DNA of 16,383 nt from DATKCA01 sp035544675 (GCA_035544675.1 DATKCA010000050.1:1-16383), one strand, 5' to 3'; shown: positions 6,347 to 12,998, numbered from the stretch's first letter. Notes: generated by a model not told the origin, from the letters alone. Made by a program: numbers and translations.

Positions 6347-7453
6347 GTGTCCGAAGAGCTCTCCATCCAGGGAACGCTCGCCGAGACGACCGTTCCGGAC
6401 CTGTTCCGGTCGATCGTCCGGAGCAGCGAGACCGCCGTCCTCTCCCTCGATGCCATCGGCCGCAACGACGCCATCTACTTCAACGAGGGGCGGATCATCT
6501 TCGCCTCCAGCAGCGATCCGGACATGGGTCTGGCCGAGACGCTGCTGCGCGGCGGCGAGCTGAATCTGCAGCAGTACAACAGTGCCATGGACCGGCTGGT
6601 GGTCTCGCGGCGGATCGGCTCGCTGCTGATCGAGCTTGGGTATCTGAAGCCTGAGGAGTTGAGCCGCGCCGTGGAGCGCCAGGCCAGCGCCATCGTCCTC
6701 AACGCCATCGAGTACCGCACCGGCAGCTACACGATCGAGTTCACGACGAACTTTCCCGACGAGATCATCACGCTGCCTCTCAGCACCGAGCGGCTGATCC
6801 TCGATGGCGTGCGCCGCATCGACTACTGGTCTCTGATCGTCCGCGGCATCGGCCGCATGGACCGTCTCCTGGAGGCCGCTCGCGATTCCGACCGCCGCAC
6901 TTATCAGCTGGAGCTCAACGAGGACGAGAGCCACGTGTTCTCGCTTCTCTCCAGCCCGCAGATGGTCGAGACCATCTGCAACAAGAGCTATCTCTCGAAC
7001 TTCGCCACCTGCCGGACGCTGTGGGGTCTTCTGGCCGTGAACCTCATTCAGGACGCGGTGGGCGAGGACCTGTTCGAGCGCCGCGCCGCCGAGGAGAGTG
7101 AGTACGAGCTGGAAGGCGTGGTGGAGCGCTACAACACCGTCTTTCAGAAGATCTTCGCCCTCGTGTTCCAGAAGATCGGCGACCACGTCTACGACTTCAT
7201 GGACCGGGTCGTCCTCCACCTCTCGCCGGAGACCATGCCGTACCTCAGCGGCATGAATCTCGTGAACGAAGGGCGCATCGACTTCGACCAGCTCCTGAAC
7301 AACCTGATCGCGTCCGGTTCCGCCGACCAGCGCTCGGTCGTGCACAACGTCCTCAACGAGCTGCTCTACGGCTGGATCTACGAGATCAAGACCGAGTTCG
7401 GCCAGCCGATGGAGACCCAGGTGGTCAAACTGGCGGAAACGATCCCGCGGTAG
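6347..7453 (+). CDS. DUF4388 (PatA N-terminal-like) domain protein
   Basis: Cytoplasmic protein of 368 residues. Residues 5 to about 130 match the DUF4388/PatA-N pattern: GTLAETTVPDLFRSIVRSS, then IYFNEGRIIFASS, GLAETLLRGG, GSLLIELGYLKPEEL and YRTGSYTIEF. This domain is found in regulators and gliding/signalling proteins of cyanobacteria, myxobacteria and Acidobacteriota; its biochemical role is not settled. The rest is mostly helical, with no motif I recognise and no receiver or kinase domain. It follows the cyclase by 66 bases on the same strand, so a link in second-messenger or motility signalling is possible but only inferred from position. The start is GTG, with no well-spaced Shine-Dalgarno. 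Confidence 0.8.
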   Translation: MSEELSIQGTLAETTVPDLFRSIVRSSETAVLSLDAIGRNDAIYFNEGRIIFASSSDPDMGLAETLLRGGELNLQQYNSAMDRLVVSRRIGSLLIELGYLKPEELSRAVERQASAIVLNAIEYRTGSYTIEFTTNFPDEIITLPLSTERLILDGVRRIDYWSLIVRGIGRMDRLLEAARDSDRRTYQLELNEDESHVFSLLSSPQMVETICNKSYLSNFATCRTLWGLLAVNLIQDAVGEDLFERRAAEESEYELEGVVERYNTVFQKIFALVFQKIGDHVYDFMDRVVLHLSPETMPYLSGMNLVNEGRIDFDQLLNNLIASGSADQRSVVHNVLNELLYGWIYEIKTEFGQPMETQVVKLAETIPR

Positions 7454-7515
7454 AGGCAACCCCCCCCGTGCCCGTGCCCGAGCTTTTGATTCTCTTGGAC
7501 GATGGACGATGAACG
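7454..7515. other. Gap between the DUF4388 gene and the serine hydrolase gene
   Basis: This 62-base gap holds a run of eight C (about 7460-7467), two copies of CCCGTG and the start of a 7-base repeat array. I see no hairpin that would make a good terminator and no clear promoter. Confidence 0.5.
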
Positions 7516-7524
7516 ATGATCGAT
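7497..7524. repeat. 7-base tandem repeat (GGACGAT) running through a start codon
   Basis: Four consecutive heptads: GGACGAT (7497), GGACGAT (7504), GAACGAT (7511), GATCGAT (7518). Each unit creates an ATG together with the next unit (7502, 7509, 7516, 7523). Since 7 is not a multiple of 3, the four ATGs fall in rotating frames. The one at 7516 is in frame with the serine hydrolase. Confidence 0.7.
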
Positions 7525-8916
7525 GAAGAACCAGGCTCGGCCTGGCGCTCGGGGACGAGGGTGCTGAGTGTCATCGCTCTCTCTCTGTGCGTCGCTCCCG
7601 CTCTTTCCGCCGATGCGATCGACGACCTCGTGCGCTCACACATGCGGCAGTCGCGGCTGCCCGGCGTCGCGCTGGCCGTCATGCACAACGGCGTCGTATC
7701 GACGATGCGCACCTACGGCGCCGCGAACATGGAGCTGGATGCGCCGGTCACGGCCGACAGCGTGTTCGAGCTCGGCTCGCTGACGAAGCAGTTCACGGCC
7801 TTCGCGGTGATGATGCTGGTCGAGGAAGGGAAGCTCGATCTCGATGGGAGCATTGCGCGATACCTGCCCGCGGTTCCGGAGTCGTGGCGTGGCATCACCG
7901 TTCGCCACCTGTTGACCCACTCTGCAGGGATCGAGGAATACCTCAGCGTTCCCGCTCTCGCCGACGAGGCGCATGCTGCGACTCACGACGAGATGACGCA
8001 GATGTTCTTCCGGCGCCTCAGGCTGGAGTTCGAGGCGGGTCAGACCTGGGCCTACAGCAATAGCGGCTATCTCCTGCTCGGCAACATCATCGAGAGGGTG
8101 ACCGGCAAATCCTACTGGGACTTTCTCCATCAGCGGATCTTCGCACCGCTGGGCATGAACGCGACGCGCAGCAGCGAGCCGGGCGCGATCATCCCTCGCC
8201 GTGCCGCCGGCTACGGCTGGCGTGACGGCGCGTTCGAGAATCGCGGCGCCCTCTCCGGGAACGCCTACTCCGCCGGCTCGATCGCGAGCACGATTCGAGA
8301 TATGGCGCGATGGGAAGCGGCGCTCCACTCCGGCAAGCTCCTGACGCGGCGCAGCTACGAGGCGATGTGGACCGCTCTCGAGGTCCGCCGCGCCGGTCCG
8401 CCGCCGTTCAGCTATGGCTTCGGATGGGTCGTCGACAAACACGGCGGCTCGCCGGTCGTCCTCCACTCGGGCGGGACGCCGGGTTTCTCCTCGGCGATTC
8501 ACCGTTATCTCGGCCCGGCCGTTTCCGTGATCGTCCTCGCCAACCACGGCGACCGGATCATCGACCCCGTCGCGGTGGACGTCGCCGGAATCGCGTTTCC
8601 CGCTCTCGCCCGGAGCCGCGGAAAACGAGATCCGGACCCGGAATTGACCAAGCGGCTGCGAGACGCGCTCGCCGGTCTCCTGGCCGGACAGCCCGATCCG
8701 CGACTCTTCACGCCCGCCATGCAGCTCTTCCTCACCACGGCGATCGGGAAAGGGCTCTGGGAGTGGATCGGCTCGCACGGTGAGCTCGGGCCGTTCGCGT
8801 ATGCCGGACAGGAGGACTCGCGCCTCCGCTTCAGAGCGACTCTCGGCGAGGCGGAAACCTGGTTCAGCGTCACGGTGGCAGAGGACGGCCGGATCGCGCA
8901 GATCTGGTGGTGGTGA
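7516..8916 (+). CDS. Exported serine hydrolase, beta-lactamase class C / penicillin-binding protein family
   Basis: This 466-residue member of the serine beta-lactamase-like family includes peptidases, esterases and true AmpC enzymes; substrate cannot be read from sequence. The nucleophile motif is SLTK (Ser88-Lys91), the second motif YSN (180-182), and HSGG (317-320) takes the place of the KTG box, as in many esterase/peptidase-like members. The block VRHLLTHSAGI is also typical. A signal-peptide core (VLSVIALSLCVAPALSA, cleavage near 32) predicts periplasmic location. About 100 C-terminal residues follow the domain. The start is uncertain: ATG 7516 lies inside a repeat array without a Shine-Dalgarno. 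GTG 7561 follows GGGGA at 7551 but would leave a signal peptide with no basic n-region. Confidence 0.88.
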   Translation: MIDEEPGSAWRSGTRVLSVIALSLCVAPALSADAIDDLVRSHMRQSRLPGVALAVMHNGVVSTMRTYGAANMELDAPVTADSVFELGSLTKQFTAFAVMMLVEEGKLDLDGSIARYLPAVPESWRGITVRHLLTHSAGIEEYLSVPALADEAHAATHDEMTQMFFRRLRLEFEAGQTWAYSNSGYLLLGNIIERVTGKSYWDFLHQRIFAPLGMNATRSSEPGAIIPRRAAGYGWRDGAFENRGALSGNAYSAGSIASTIRDMARWEAALHSGKLLTRRSYEAMWTALEVRRAGPPPFSYGFGWVVDKHGGSPVVLHSGGTPGFSSAIHRYLGPAVSVIVLANHGDRIIDPVAVDVAGIAFPALARSRGKRDPDPELTKRLRDALAGLLAGQPDPRLFTPAMQLFLTTAIGKGLWEWIGSHGELGPFAYAGQEDSRLRFRATLGEAETWFSVTVAEDGRIAQIWWW

Positions 8917-8923
8917 GCGGGGG

Positions 8924-8929
8924 TAAAAT
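8924..8929 (+). promoter_or_regulatory. -10-like box before the BamE-like lipoprotein gene
   Basis: TAAAAT (five of six matches to TATAAT) lies in the 25-base gap after the serine hydrolase, 12 bases before the ATG at 8942. It predicts a leader of about six bases without a Shine-Dalgarno. No good -35 is seen. Confidence 0.35.
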
Positions 8930-8941
8930 CACTCCAGTCCG

Positions 8942-9607
8942 ATGAAACGACTCATCTCCCTGGCCCTGATCTTCGCAGCCTGCGCCTCCGGTCCCGCCAG
9001 AAAGCCCAACGACAAAGAGTGGACGCAGCTGATGGCCGACCATCAATGGATCCAGACGCTGCGCGACGCCCAGAAATCGGCACCGGCCACCGCCACGCGC
9101 AAGCAGAGGATCGAGGTCACCCTCGAGAACTACCGCAAGATCGAGCCGACGTACCTCGCGTTCATGGACAAGCTGCGCGAGTATCACGCGCGCACGGGCG
9201 ACCGGCGGGCCGTTCCCATCCTGGCCAAAGAGAAGATCATGATCGGCGACCAGTACATGGACCTGCTCTCGCGATACGACAGCGCCATCGAGTCGTATCG
9301 CGGCGCCCTCCAGGTCGACCCGTCCAGCGAGGAGGCCAGGCGGCGCATCGCCATCGCCGAAAACCGCCGCTACGTCTCCATGAATGCCTTTGCCGCGGTC
9401 AAGGGCGGCATGCGCGAGGACGAGGTCCAGCGCCTGATCGGGCTCCCGCGGGAGGACTGGGTCAAGCAGGTCATCCAGAACGGCCGGGTCTACTCGGTCT
9501 GGATCTATCCCAAGGCCGACGGCGGCGCCTCGGCCATCTACTTTGACAACGGAGTCGTCTATCACACAAACTGGAATGCCGCGGCGCCCCAGGCGCGTGC
9601 CGGCTGA
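8942..9607 (+). CDS. Lipoprotein with TPR-like and SmpA/OmlA (BamE)-like domains
   Basis: Predicted lipoprotein of 221 residues: a basic start (MKR), a hydrophobic stretch and lipobox FAAC with Cys14 as the lipidated residue. Residues about 25-95 are helical. A TPR-like repeat follows (GDQYMDLLSRYDSAIESYRGALQVDP, about 102-127). The C-terminal part, about 152-212, has the SmpA/OmlA pattern: VKGGMREDEVQRLIGLP, then a beta-rich VYSVWIYP and AIYFDNGVVYHTN. BamE itself belongs to the outer-membrane protein assembly complex, but this protein is longer and differently built, so a BAM role is not established. It lies between a periplasmic hydrolase and a SPOR-type protein, which suggests envelope work. 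Confidence 0.8.
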   Translation: MKRLISLALIFAACASGPARKPNDKEWTQLMADHQWIQTLRDAQKSAPATATRKQRIEVTLENYRKIEPTYLAFMDKLREYHARTGDRRAVPILAKEKIMIGDQYMDLLSRYDSAIESYRGALQVDPSSEEARRRIAIAENRRYVSMNAFAAVKGGMREDEVQRLIGLPREDWVKQVIQNGRVYSVWIYPKADGGASAIYFDNGVVYHTNWNAAAPQARAG

Positions 9608-9621
9608 AGACCATAGGGCAG

Positions 9622-9626
9622 GGAGG
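9622..9626 (+). promoter_or_regulatory. Shine-Dalgarno that selects the SPOR-protein start
   Basis: GGAGG lies five bases before ATG 9632 and only two before the in-frame GTG at 9629. The spacing favours ATG 9632 as the true start. Confidence 0.6.
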
Positions 9627-9631
9627 GTGTG

Positions 9632-10231
9632 ATGTCTGAACATACGCTCGTCAGCGAAGACCAGTCGCATTACGAAGTCTCACTCACCGCAGGACAGGCC
9701 TTTCTCGCCTTCGTCCTTCTTCTTCTCTCACTCGCGGCGTCCTTCGCCTTCGGCCTGCTCATCGGCCGCGGCCAGATCGAGGACCGGCTGATGGCGAAGA
9801 AGGACGCGGCGGTCGTCAATGAGACGGCTGCAGTCGCTGCGAGGCCGGAGCGCGTCGCCGAGACTGCCGTCACCGAGGCCGACTTCAAGATGCCCGAGCC
9901 GGCGGCACGGAAGGTGCCGGCGCCGAAGATCATCGAGGAGCCCCATGCCGCGCCTGTCTCCCGGCCGGCCAGCGCGGCCCAGGCCGTCAGCGCTCCCACG
10001 GCAGTCCCTCACATCGCCCAGCTTTTCTCCAGCTCCGATCAGAAGTCCGCCGAGGCGATGGCGGCGCGGCTGATCGAAGGGGGGTTCTCCGCGGCGTACG
10101 TCGAGCGCGGCACCAACGACAAGGGCCAGGTCTTTCGCGTCCGTGTCCTCTTCCCGTCCGAGCAGGCAGCGAGGGAAGCGGAGCCGCGCCTCCGGAGGTT
10201 CGCGCAAGAGGTGTGGATCACCAGGCAGTAG
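9632..10231 (+). CDS. Single-pass membrane protein with C-terminal SPOR-like domain
   Basis: A protein of 199 residues counted from ATG 9632. It has a short cytoplasmic N-terminus, one transmembrane helix (about 19-45, FLAFVLLLLSLAASFAFGLL), a long Ala/Pro/Glu-rich periplasmic linker (about 55-120) and a C-terminal domain. That domain (about 122-195; LFSSSDQKSAEAMAARLIEGGFSAAYVE, then FRVRVLFPSEQAAREAEPRL) fits the SPOR fold, which binds denuded peptidoglycan at division sites. The architecture is that of FtsN- or DedD-like proteins, but similarity beyond layout is too low to name it. It follows the lipoprotein gene by 24 bases with a strong Shine-Dalgarno and is probably co-transcribed. Confidence 0.8.
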   Translation: MSEHTLVSEDQSHYEVSLTAGQAFLAFVLLLLSLAASFAFGLLIGRGQIEDRLMAKKDAAVVNETAAVAARPERVAETAVTEADFKMPEPAARKVPAPKIIEEPHAAPVSRPASAAQAVSAPTAVPHIAQLFSSSDQKSAEAMAARLIEGGFSAAYVERGTNDKGQVFRVRVLFPSEQAAREAEPRLRRFAQEVWITRQ

Positions 10232-10273
10232 GGCTCCCTCGCTCCGGGGTTTGGGGCCCGTGCAGTCTCAGGC

Positions 10274-10282
10274 TGTTATGAT
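10274..10282 (+). promoter_or_regulatory. Extended -10 promoter for the LOG-family gene
   Basis: TGTTATGAT is a full extended -10 (TGn plus TATGAT, five of six matches), ending 11 bases before the ATG at 10294. A weak -35-like TTGGGG lies at 10251-10256, but the 20-base spacer is long. The predicted leader is about four or five bases with no Shine-Dalgarno. Confidence 0.5.
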
Positions 10283-10293
10283 TCCCGGCCCTG

Positions 10294-11028
10294 ATGCCGA
10301 GTCGAAAGACCACCACACCCGAGCTCGAGGAACTCCGCCAGGCTCAGAAAGCCAAGAGGAGGCCGGGCGTCGACCCGACCGACATCCTCGACAAGGCGAT
10401 CTACCAGCTCTGGGAGACCATCAACGACCTCGACCAGATCCAGCCGGAGCGCGTGGAGCACTACCGGGTTTCCATCTTCGGCAGTTCCCGGATCCGCCGC
10501 GGCGATCCGATCTACGAAGAGGTCAAGAAGCTGAGCTACGAGCTGGCCCGGATGGGTCTGGACATCGTCACGGGCGGTGGCCCGGGCCTGATGGAGGCCG
10601 CCAACTCCGGCGCGATCGAAGGGCAGATCGAGAGCCACTCGCGCTCTTTCGGGCTCTCCATTCACCTGCCGAGTGAGGAGCAGGCCAACCCGTTCGTGGA
10701 CAAAGTCTTCCGGCACCGTACGTTTTTCTCGCGCCTGCACCATTTCGTGCGCCTCTCGTCGGCGTACATCGTCATGCCCGGCGGGATCGGGACGGCGCTC
10801 GAGCTCCTGATGATCTGGCAGCTCATGCAGGTGAAGCACATGAAGTCGCATCCGCTCATCCTCATCGGAAACATGTGGCCCCCGCTGATCGAGTGGATGC
10901 GCACGTCGATGGTCGAGCGCGGGCTGGTGAGCGCGCCGGACCTCGATGTGGTCTCGGTGGTGCCGTCAGCGGAAGACGCCATCAAGATCATTGCGGCGTC
11001 CTACGAAGAGTTCAAAGGAGAGAAGTGA
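10294..11028 (+). CDS. LOG family protein (TIGR00730-type; nucleotide 5'-monophosphate phosphoribohydrolase-like)
   Basis: Cytoplasmic Rossmann-fold protein of 244 residues, once annotated as lysine decarboxylase. Characterised LOG proteins release the base from cytokinin ribotides or hydrolyse nucleoside monophosphates. The two signature motifs are intact: GGGPGLMEAAN (94-104) and PGGIGTALE (162-170), the latter carrying the catalytic Glu. The conserved Arg region is HRTFFSR (141-147). A helical N-terminal extension of about 55 residues puts it among the longer bacterial LOG proteins, so a housekeeping nucleotide-hydrolase role is more likely than cytokinin synthesis. It is five bases upstream of mrp and probably forms an operon with it. 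Confidence 0.85.
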   Translation: MPSRKTTTPELEELRQAQKAKRRPGVDPTDILDKAIYQLWETINDLDQIQPERVEHYRVSIFGSSRIRRGDPIYEEVKKLSYELARMGLDIVTGGGPGLMEAANSGAIEGQIESHSRSFGLSIHLPSEEQANPFVDKVFRHRTFFSRLHHFVRLSSAYIVMPGGIGTALELLMIWQLMQVKHMKSHPLILIGNMWPPLIEWMRTSMVERGLVSAPDLDVVSVVPSAEDAIKIIAASYEEFKGEK

Positions 11029-11033
11029 TCCCC

Positions 11034-12143
11034 ATGCCCACAAACGATGATGTCGTTGCAGCGCTGAAGAAGGTCAAGTTCCCCGGTCTGTCGCGCGACA
11101 TCGTGTCGTTCGGATTCGTCCAGGACGTGAAGATCGACGGCGGAACGGTCTCGCTCACGATCCGCTTTCAGACCGAGAACCCGGCCGTGGGCGAGCAGAT
11201 CGGGCGCGAGGCCGAGGCGGCGGTGAAGGCGGTGCCGGGAGTCGATGAGGCAAAGATTCACATCGATGTCGTCTCGCGACAGCAGGGAGGAACGGCGTCG
11301 CTTCCCAACATGGGCGCGTCACCGCGCATCCTGGAGGGCGTGACGTACAAGATCGCCGTGGCCTCCGGAAAGGGCGGCGTGGGCAAGTCCACCGTCTCGA
11401 CGAACCTGGCCCTGGCCCTCCGCAACCTCGGCTTCTCCGTCGGCCTGCTCGATGCCGACATCTACGGTCCCTCCCAGCAGATGATGCTCGGCATCCAGGG
11501 CCGTCCCACCATCGACGAGACGGACGAGAAGATCATGCCGATGGAGAACCACGGCGTGAAGACGATGTCCCTCGGGCTCATCACCAGTCCCGACGAGCCG
11601 GTGATCTGGCGCGGTCCGATGGTGATGAAGGCGCTCGATCAGTTCCTCACCGACGTGAAGTGGGGCACGCTCGACTTCATGATCATCGACCTGCCGCCGG
11701 GCACCGGCGACGCGCAGCTGACGCTGACGCAGAAGGTGCCGCTGACCGGCGCGGTCGTGGTGACGACGCCGCAGGACGTAGCCCTCATCGACGCGCGCAA
11801 AGGCCTGGCCATGTTCCGCAAGGTGAACGTGCCGGTGCTGGGCATCATCGAGAACATGAGCTACTTCATCTGCCGGCACTGCGGCGAGCGCGAGGAGATC
11901 TTCGGGCACGGCGGCGGAAAGAAGACCGCCGAGATGCTCGGCGTGCCGTTCCTCGGCGAAGTGCCGATCGATCCCAAGGTGGTCGTCGGCGGCGATACGG
12001 GTGAGCCGATCGTGATCCTGGAGCCGGAGTCGCCGGCGGCGCTGGCGTTCAAGGAGCTGGCCAATCAGATCGTCAGGCAGGTCGAGAGCGGTGCCGCCGG
12101 GCATACGCACGACCACGACCACGACCACGCGCACGCCCATTGA
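11034..12143 (+). CDS. Iron-sulfur cluster carrier ATPase Mrp/ApbC with His-rich tail
   Basis: P-loop ATPase of the Mrp/ApbC/NBP35 family, 369 residues, which carries or inserts [4Fe-4S] clusters into apoproteins in the cytoplasm. Residues 5-80 form the MIP18/DUF59 domain. The deviant Walker A is SGKGGVGKST (111-120), followed by LLDADIYGPS (138-147), DLPPGTGD and the cluster-binding CRHC (Cys280, Cys283). The tail alternates His with Asp/Ala (seven His in residues 357-369), suggesting metal binding. The start at 11034 is chosen because the protein then begins at the DUF59 domain and AAAGGAG lies at 11014-11020; the open frame extends further upstream inside the LOG gene. The cluster client may include IspG, encoded in this window, but that is inference. 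Confidence 0.93.
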   Translation: MPTNDDVVAALKKVKFPGLSRDIVSFGFVQDVKIDGGTVSLTIRFQTENPAVGEQIGREAEAAVKAVPGVDEAKIHIDVVSRQQGGTASLPNMGASPRILEGVTYKIAVASGKGGVGKSTVSTNLALALRNLGFSVGLLDADIYGPSQQMMLGIQGRPTIDETDEKIMPMENHGVKTMSLGLITSPDEPVIWRGPMVMKALDQFLTDVKWGTLDFMIIDLPPGTGDAQLTLTQKVPLTGAVVVTTPQDVALIDARKGLAMFRKVNVPVLGIIENMSYFICRHCGEREEIFGHGGGKKTAEMLGVPFLGEVPIDPKVVVGGDTGEPIVILEPESPAALAFKELANQIVRQVESGAAGHTHDHDHDHAHAH

Positions 12144-12145
12144 AA

Positions 12146-12183
12146 TCCTCAGTCCTTGGTCCTTGGTCCTTAGTCCTTAGTCC
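12146..12183. repeat. 7-base tandem repeat, left arm (TCCTTRG)
   Basis: Five heptads in direct succession, TCCTCAG, TCCTTGG, TCCTTGG, TCCTTAG, TCCTTAG, then a partial TCC. It starts two bases after the mrp stop. It is complementary to the right-arm array at 12196-12237. Confidence 0.85.
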
Positions 12184-12230
12184 AAGCGCGTTCTCCTAAG
12201 GACTAAGGACTAAGGACTAAGGCCTAAGGA
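12153..12230. other. Long hairpin formed by opposed heptad arrays
   Basis: Bases 12153-12183 can pair with 12200-12230 over 31 positions: 28 Watson-Crick pairs, two G-U pairs and one mismatch. The inner 18 pairs are perfect, and the loop is 16 bases (12184-12199). In RNA this would be a very stable stem just after mrp. It could act as a terminator-like or 3'-end-protecting structure, though it lacks a U-tract. Confidence 0.75.
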
Positions 12231-12237
12231 CTAAGGC
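12196..12237. repeat. 7-base tandem repeat, right arm (CTAAGGM)
   Basis: Six heptads in direct succession: CTAAGGA three times, CTAAGGC, CTAAGGA, CTAAGGC. The sequence is the reverse complement of the left-arm unit, so the two arrays form an inverted pair. Confidence 0.85.
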
Positions 12238-12252
12238 CTAGCGCTCCATTCC

Positions 12253-12280
12253 GTGATCTGTGATCTGTGAACTGTGATCT
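12253..12280. repeat. 7-base tandem repeat upstream of scoA (GTGATCT)
   Basis: Four heptads: GTGATCT, GTGATCT, GTGAACT, GTGATCT. The array ends 18 bases before the scoA ATG and its last base is the T of the TGC of the extended -10-like element. The unit sequence differs from the adjacent array, but the period is the same. Confidence 0.8.
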
Positions 12281-12288
12281 GCTATCTT
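12280..12288 (+). promoter_or_regulatory. Extended -10-like element before scoA
   Basis: TGC followed by TATCTT gives an extended -10 arrangement ending ten bases before the ATG at 12299. There is no Shine-Dalgarno in the short leader. The heptad array occupies the -35 region, so repeat number could influence promoter strength. Confidence 0.35.
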
Positions 12289-12298
12289 CCGGCCTCGA

Positions 12299-12994
12299 AT
12301 GATCAACAAAGTCGTGGCTTCCCCCGATGAGGCGCTGCGCGACGTTCGCGACGGGATGACGCTCGTGGTCGGCGGGTTCGGCCTCTGCGGGATTCCCGAG
12401 AACCTGATCGGTTCTCTGGTCAGGAAGGGAGTCAAGGACCTCACCTGCGTCTCCAACAACGCCGGCGTCGATGACTGGGGTCTGGGGCTTCTCCTGCAGA
12501 CCAAACAGATTCGCAAAATGGTCTCCTCGTACGTCGGCGAGAACGCCGAGTTCGAGCGCCAGTTCCTGGCCGGCGAGCTGGAAGTGGAGTTCGTCCCCCA
12601 GGGGACACTGGCCGAGCGGATGCGCGCCGGCGGCGCGGGCATCCCGGCCTTCTTCACCCCGGCCGGCTTCGGCACGGTGGTGGCGGAAGGGAAGGAGACC
12701 CGCGAGTTCGACGGGCGCCACTACGTGATGGAGCGCGGCATCGTCGGCGATTTCTCGCTCGTCGCGGCGTGGCGCGGCGATCGCCTCGGCAACCTGGTCT
12801 ATCGCAAGAGCGCGCGCAACTTCAATCCGATGGCGGCGACGGCCGGAAAGGTCTGCGTCGCGGAAGTCGAGGAGCTGGTGGAGCCGGGAACCCTCGATCC
12901 CGACTGCGTGCACACGCCCGGCATCTTCGTGCACAAGGTCGTCGTGGCGCCACGCCTGAAACGGATCGAGCAGCGGACGGTGAGGAAGGGGTGA
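12299..12994 (+). CDS. scoA: 3-oxoacid CoA-transferase subunit A
   Basis: Alpha subunit (231 residues) of a class I CoA-transferase, most like succinyl-CoA:3-ketoacid CoA-transferase, which activates acetoacetate at the expense of succinyl-CoA. Visible family signatures are VVGGFGLCGIPENLI (23-37), VSNNAG, GELEVEFVPQGTLAERMRAGGAGIPAFFTPAG and GDFSLVAAWRGDRLGNLVYRKSARNFNP. The length is standard. The catalytic Glu lies in subunit B, whose gene starts four bases after this stop. Relatives with the same fold (atoDA, pcaIJ) use acetate, butyrate or 3-oxoadipate, so substrate is inferred. The gene follows the repeat-filled gap after mrp and is the first of a two-gene operon. Confidence 0.92.
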   Translation: MINKVVASPDEALRDVRDGMTLVVGGFGLCGIPENLIGSLVRKGVKDLTCVSNNAGVDDWGLGLLLQTKQIRKMVSSYVGENAEFERQFLAGELEVEFVPQGTLAERMRAGGAGIPAFFTPAGFGTVVAEGKETREFDGRHYVMERGIVGDFSLVAAWRGDRLGNLVYRKSARNFNPMAATAGKVCVAEVEELVEPGTLDPDCVHTPGIFVHKVVVAPRLKRIEQRTVRKG

Positions 12995-12998
12995 GCGT

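Larger units (their letters stand above)
12144..12298. other. Intergenic region between mrp and scoA, filled with 7-base repeats
   Basis: The longest gene-free stretch in the window (155 bases). Nearly all of it is made of three heptad arrays, listed separately, plus a -10-like box next to scoA. I see no other element. Confidence 0.7.

Noticed and set aside
6329..7459. Minus-strand open frame of 376 codons opposite the DUF4388 gene (and a similar one opposite the cyclase at 4946-6322)
   Set aside because: Shadows of real genes: no family motifs, with composition typical of antisense reading of GC-rich codons.
7636..8778. Minus-strand open frame of 380 codons opposite the serine hydrolase
   Set aside because: The plus strand has the SxxK, YSN and HSG motifs; the antisense product shows no motif or ribosome site.
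7516..8916. True AmpC antibiotic-resistance beta-lactamase
   Set aside because: HSG replaces the KTG box and the protein is longer than AmpC, so a peptidase/esterase-like role is at least as likely; resistance cannot be claimed.
10294..11028. Lysine decarboxylase
   Set aside because: PGGxGTxxE and GGGPGLME are LOG-family motifs; the old decarboxylase label is a known misannotation and no PLP site is present.
12146..12280. CRISPR array
   Set aside because: Units are only seven bases long, directly adjacent, with no unique spacers and no cas genes.
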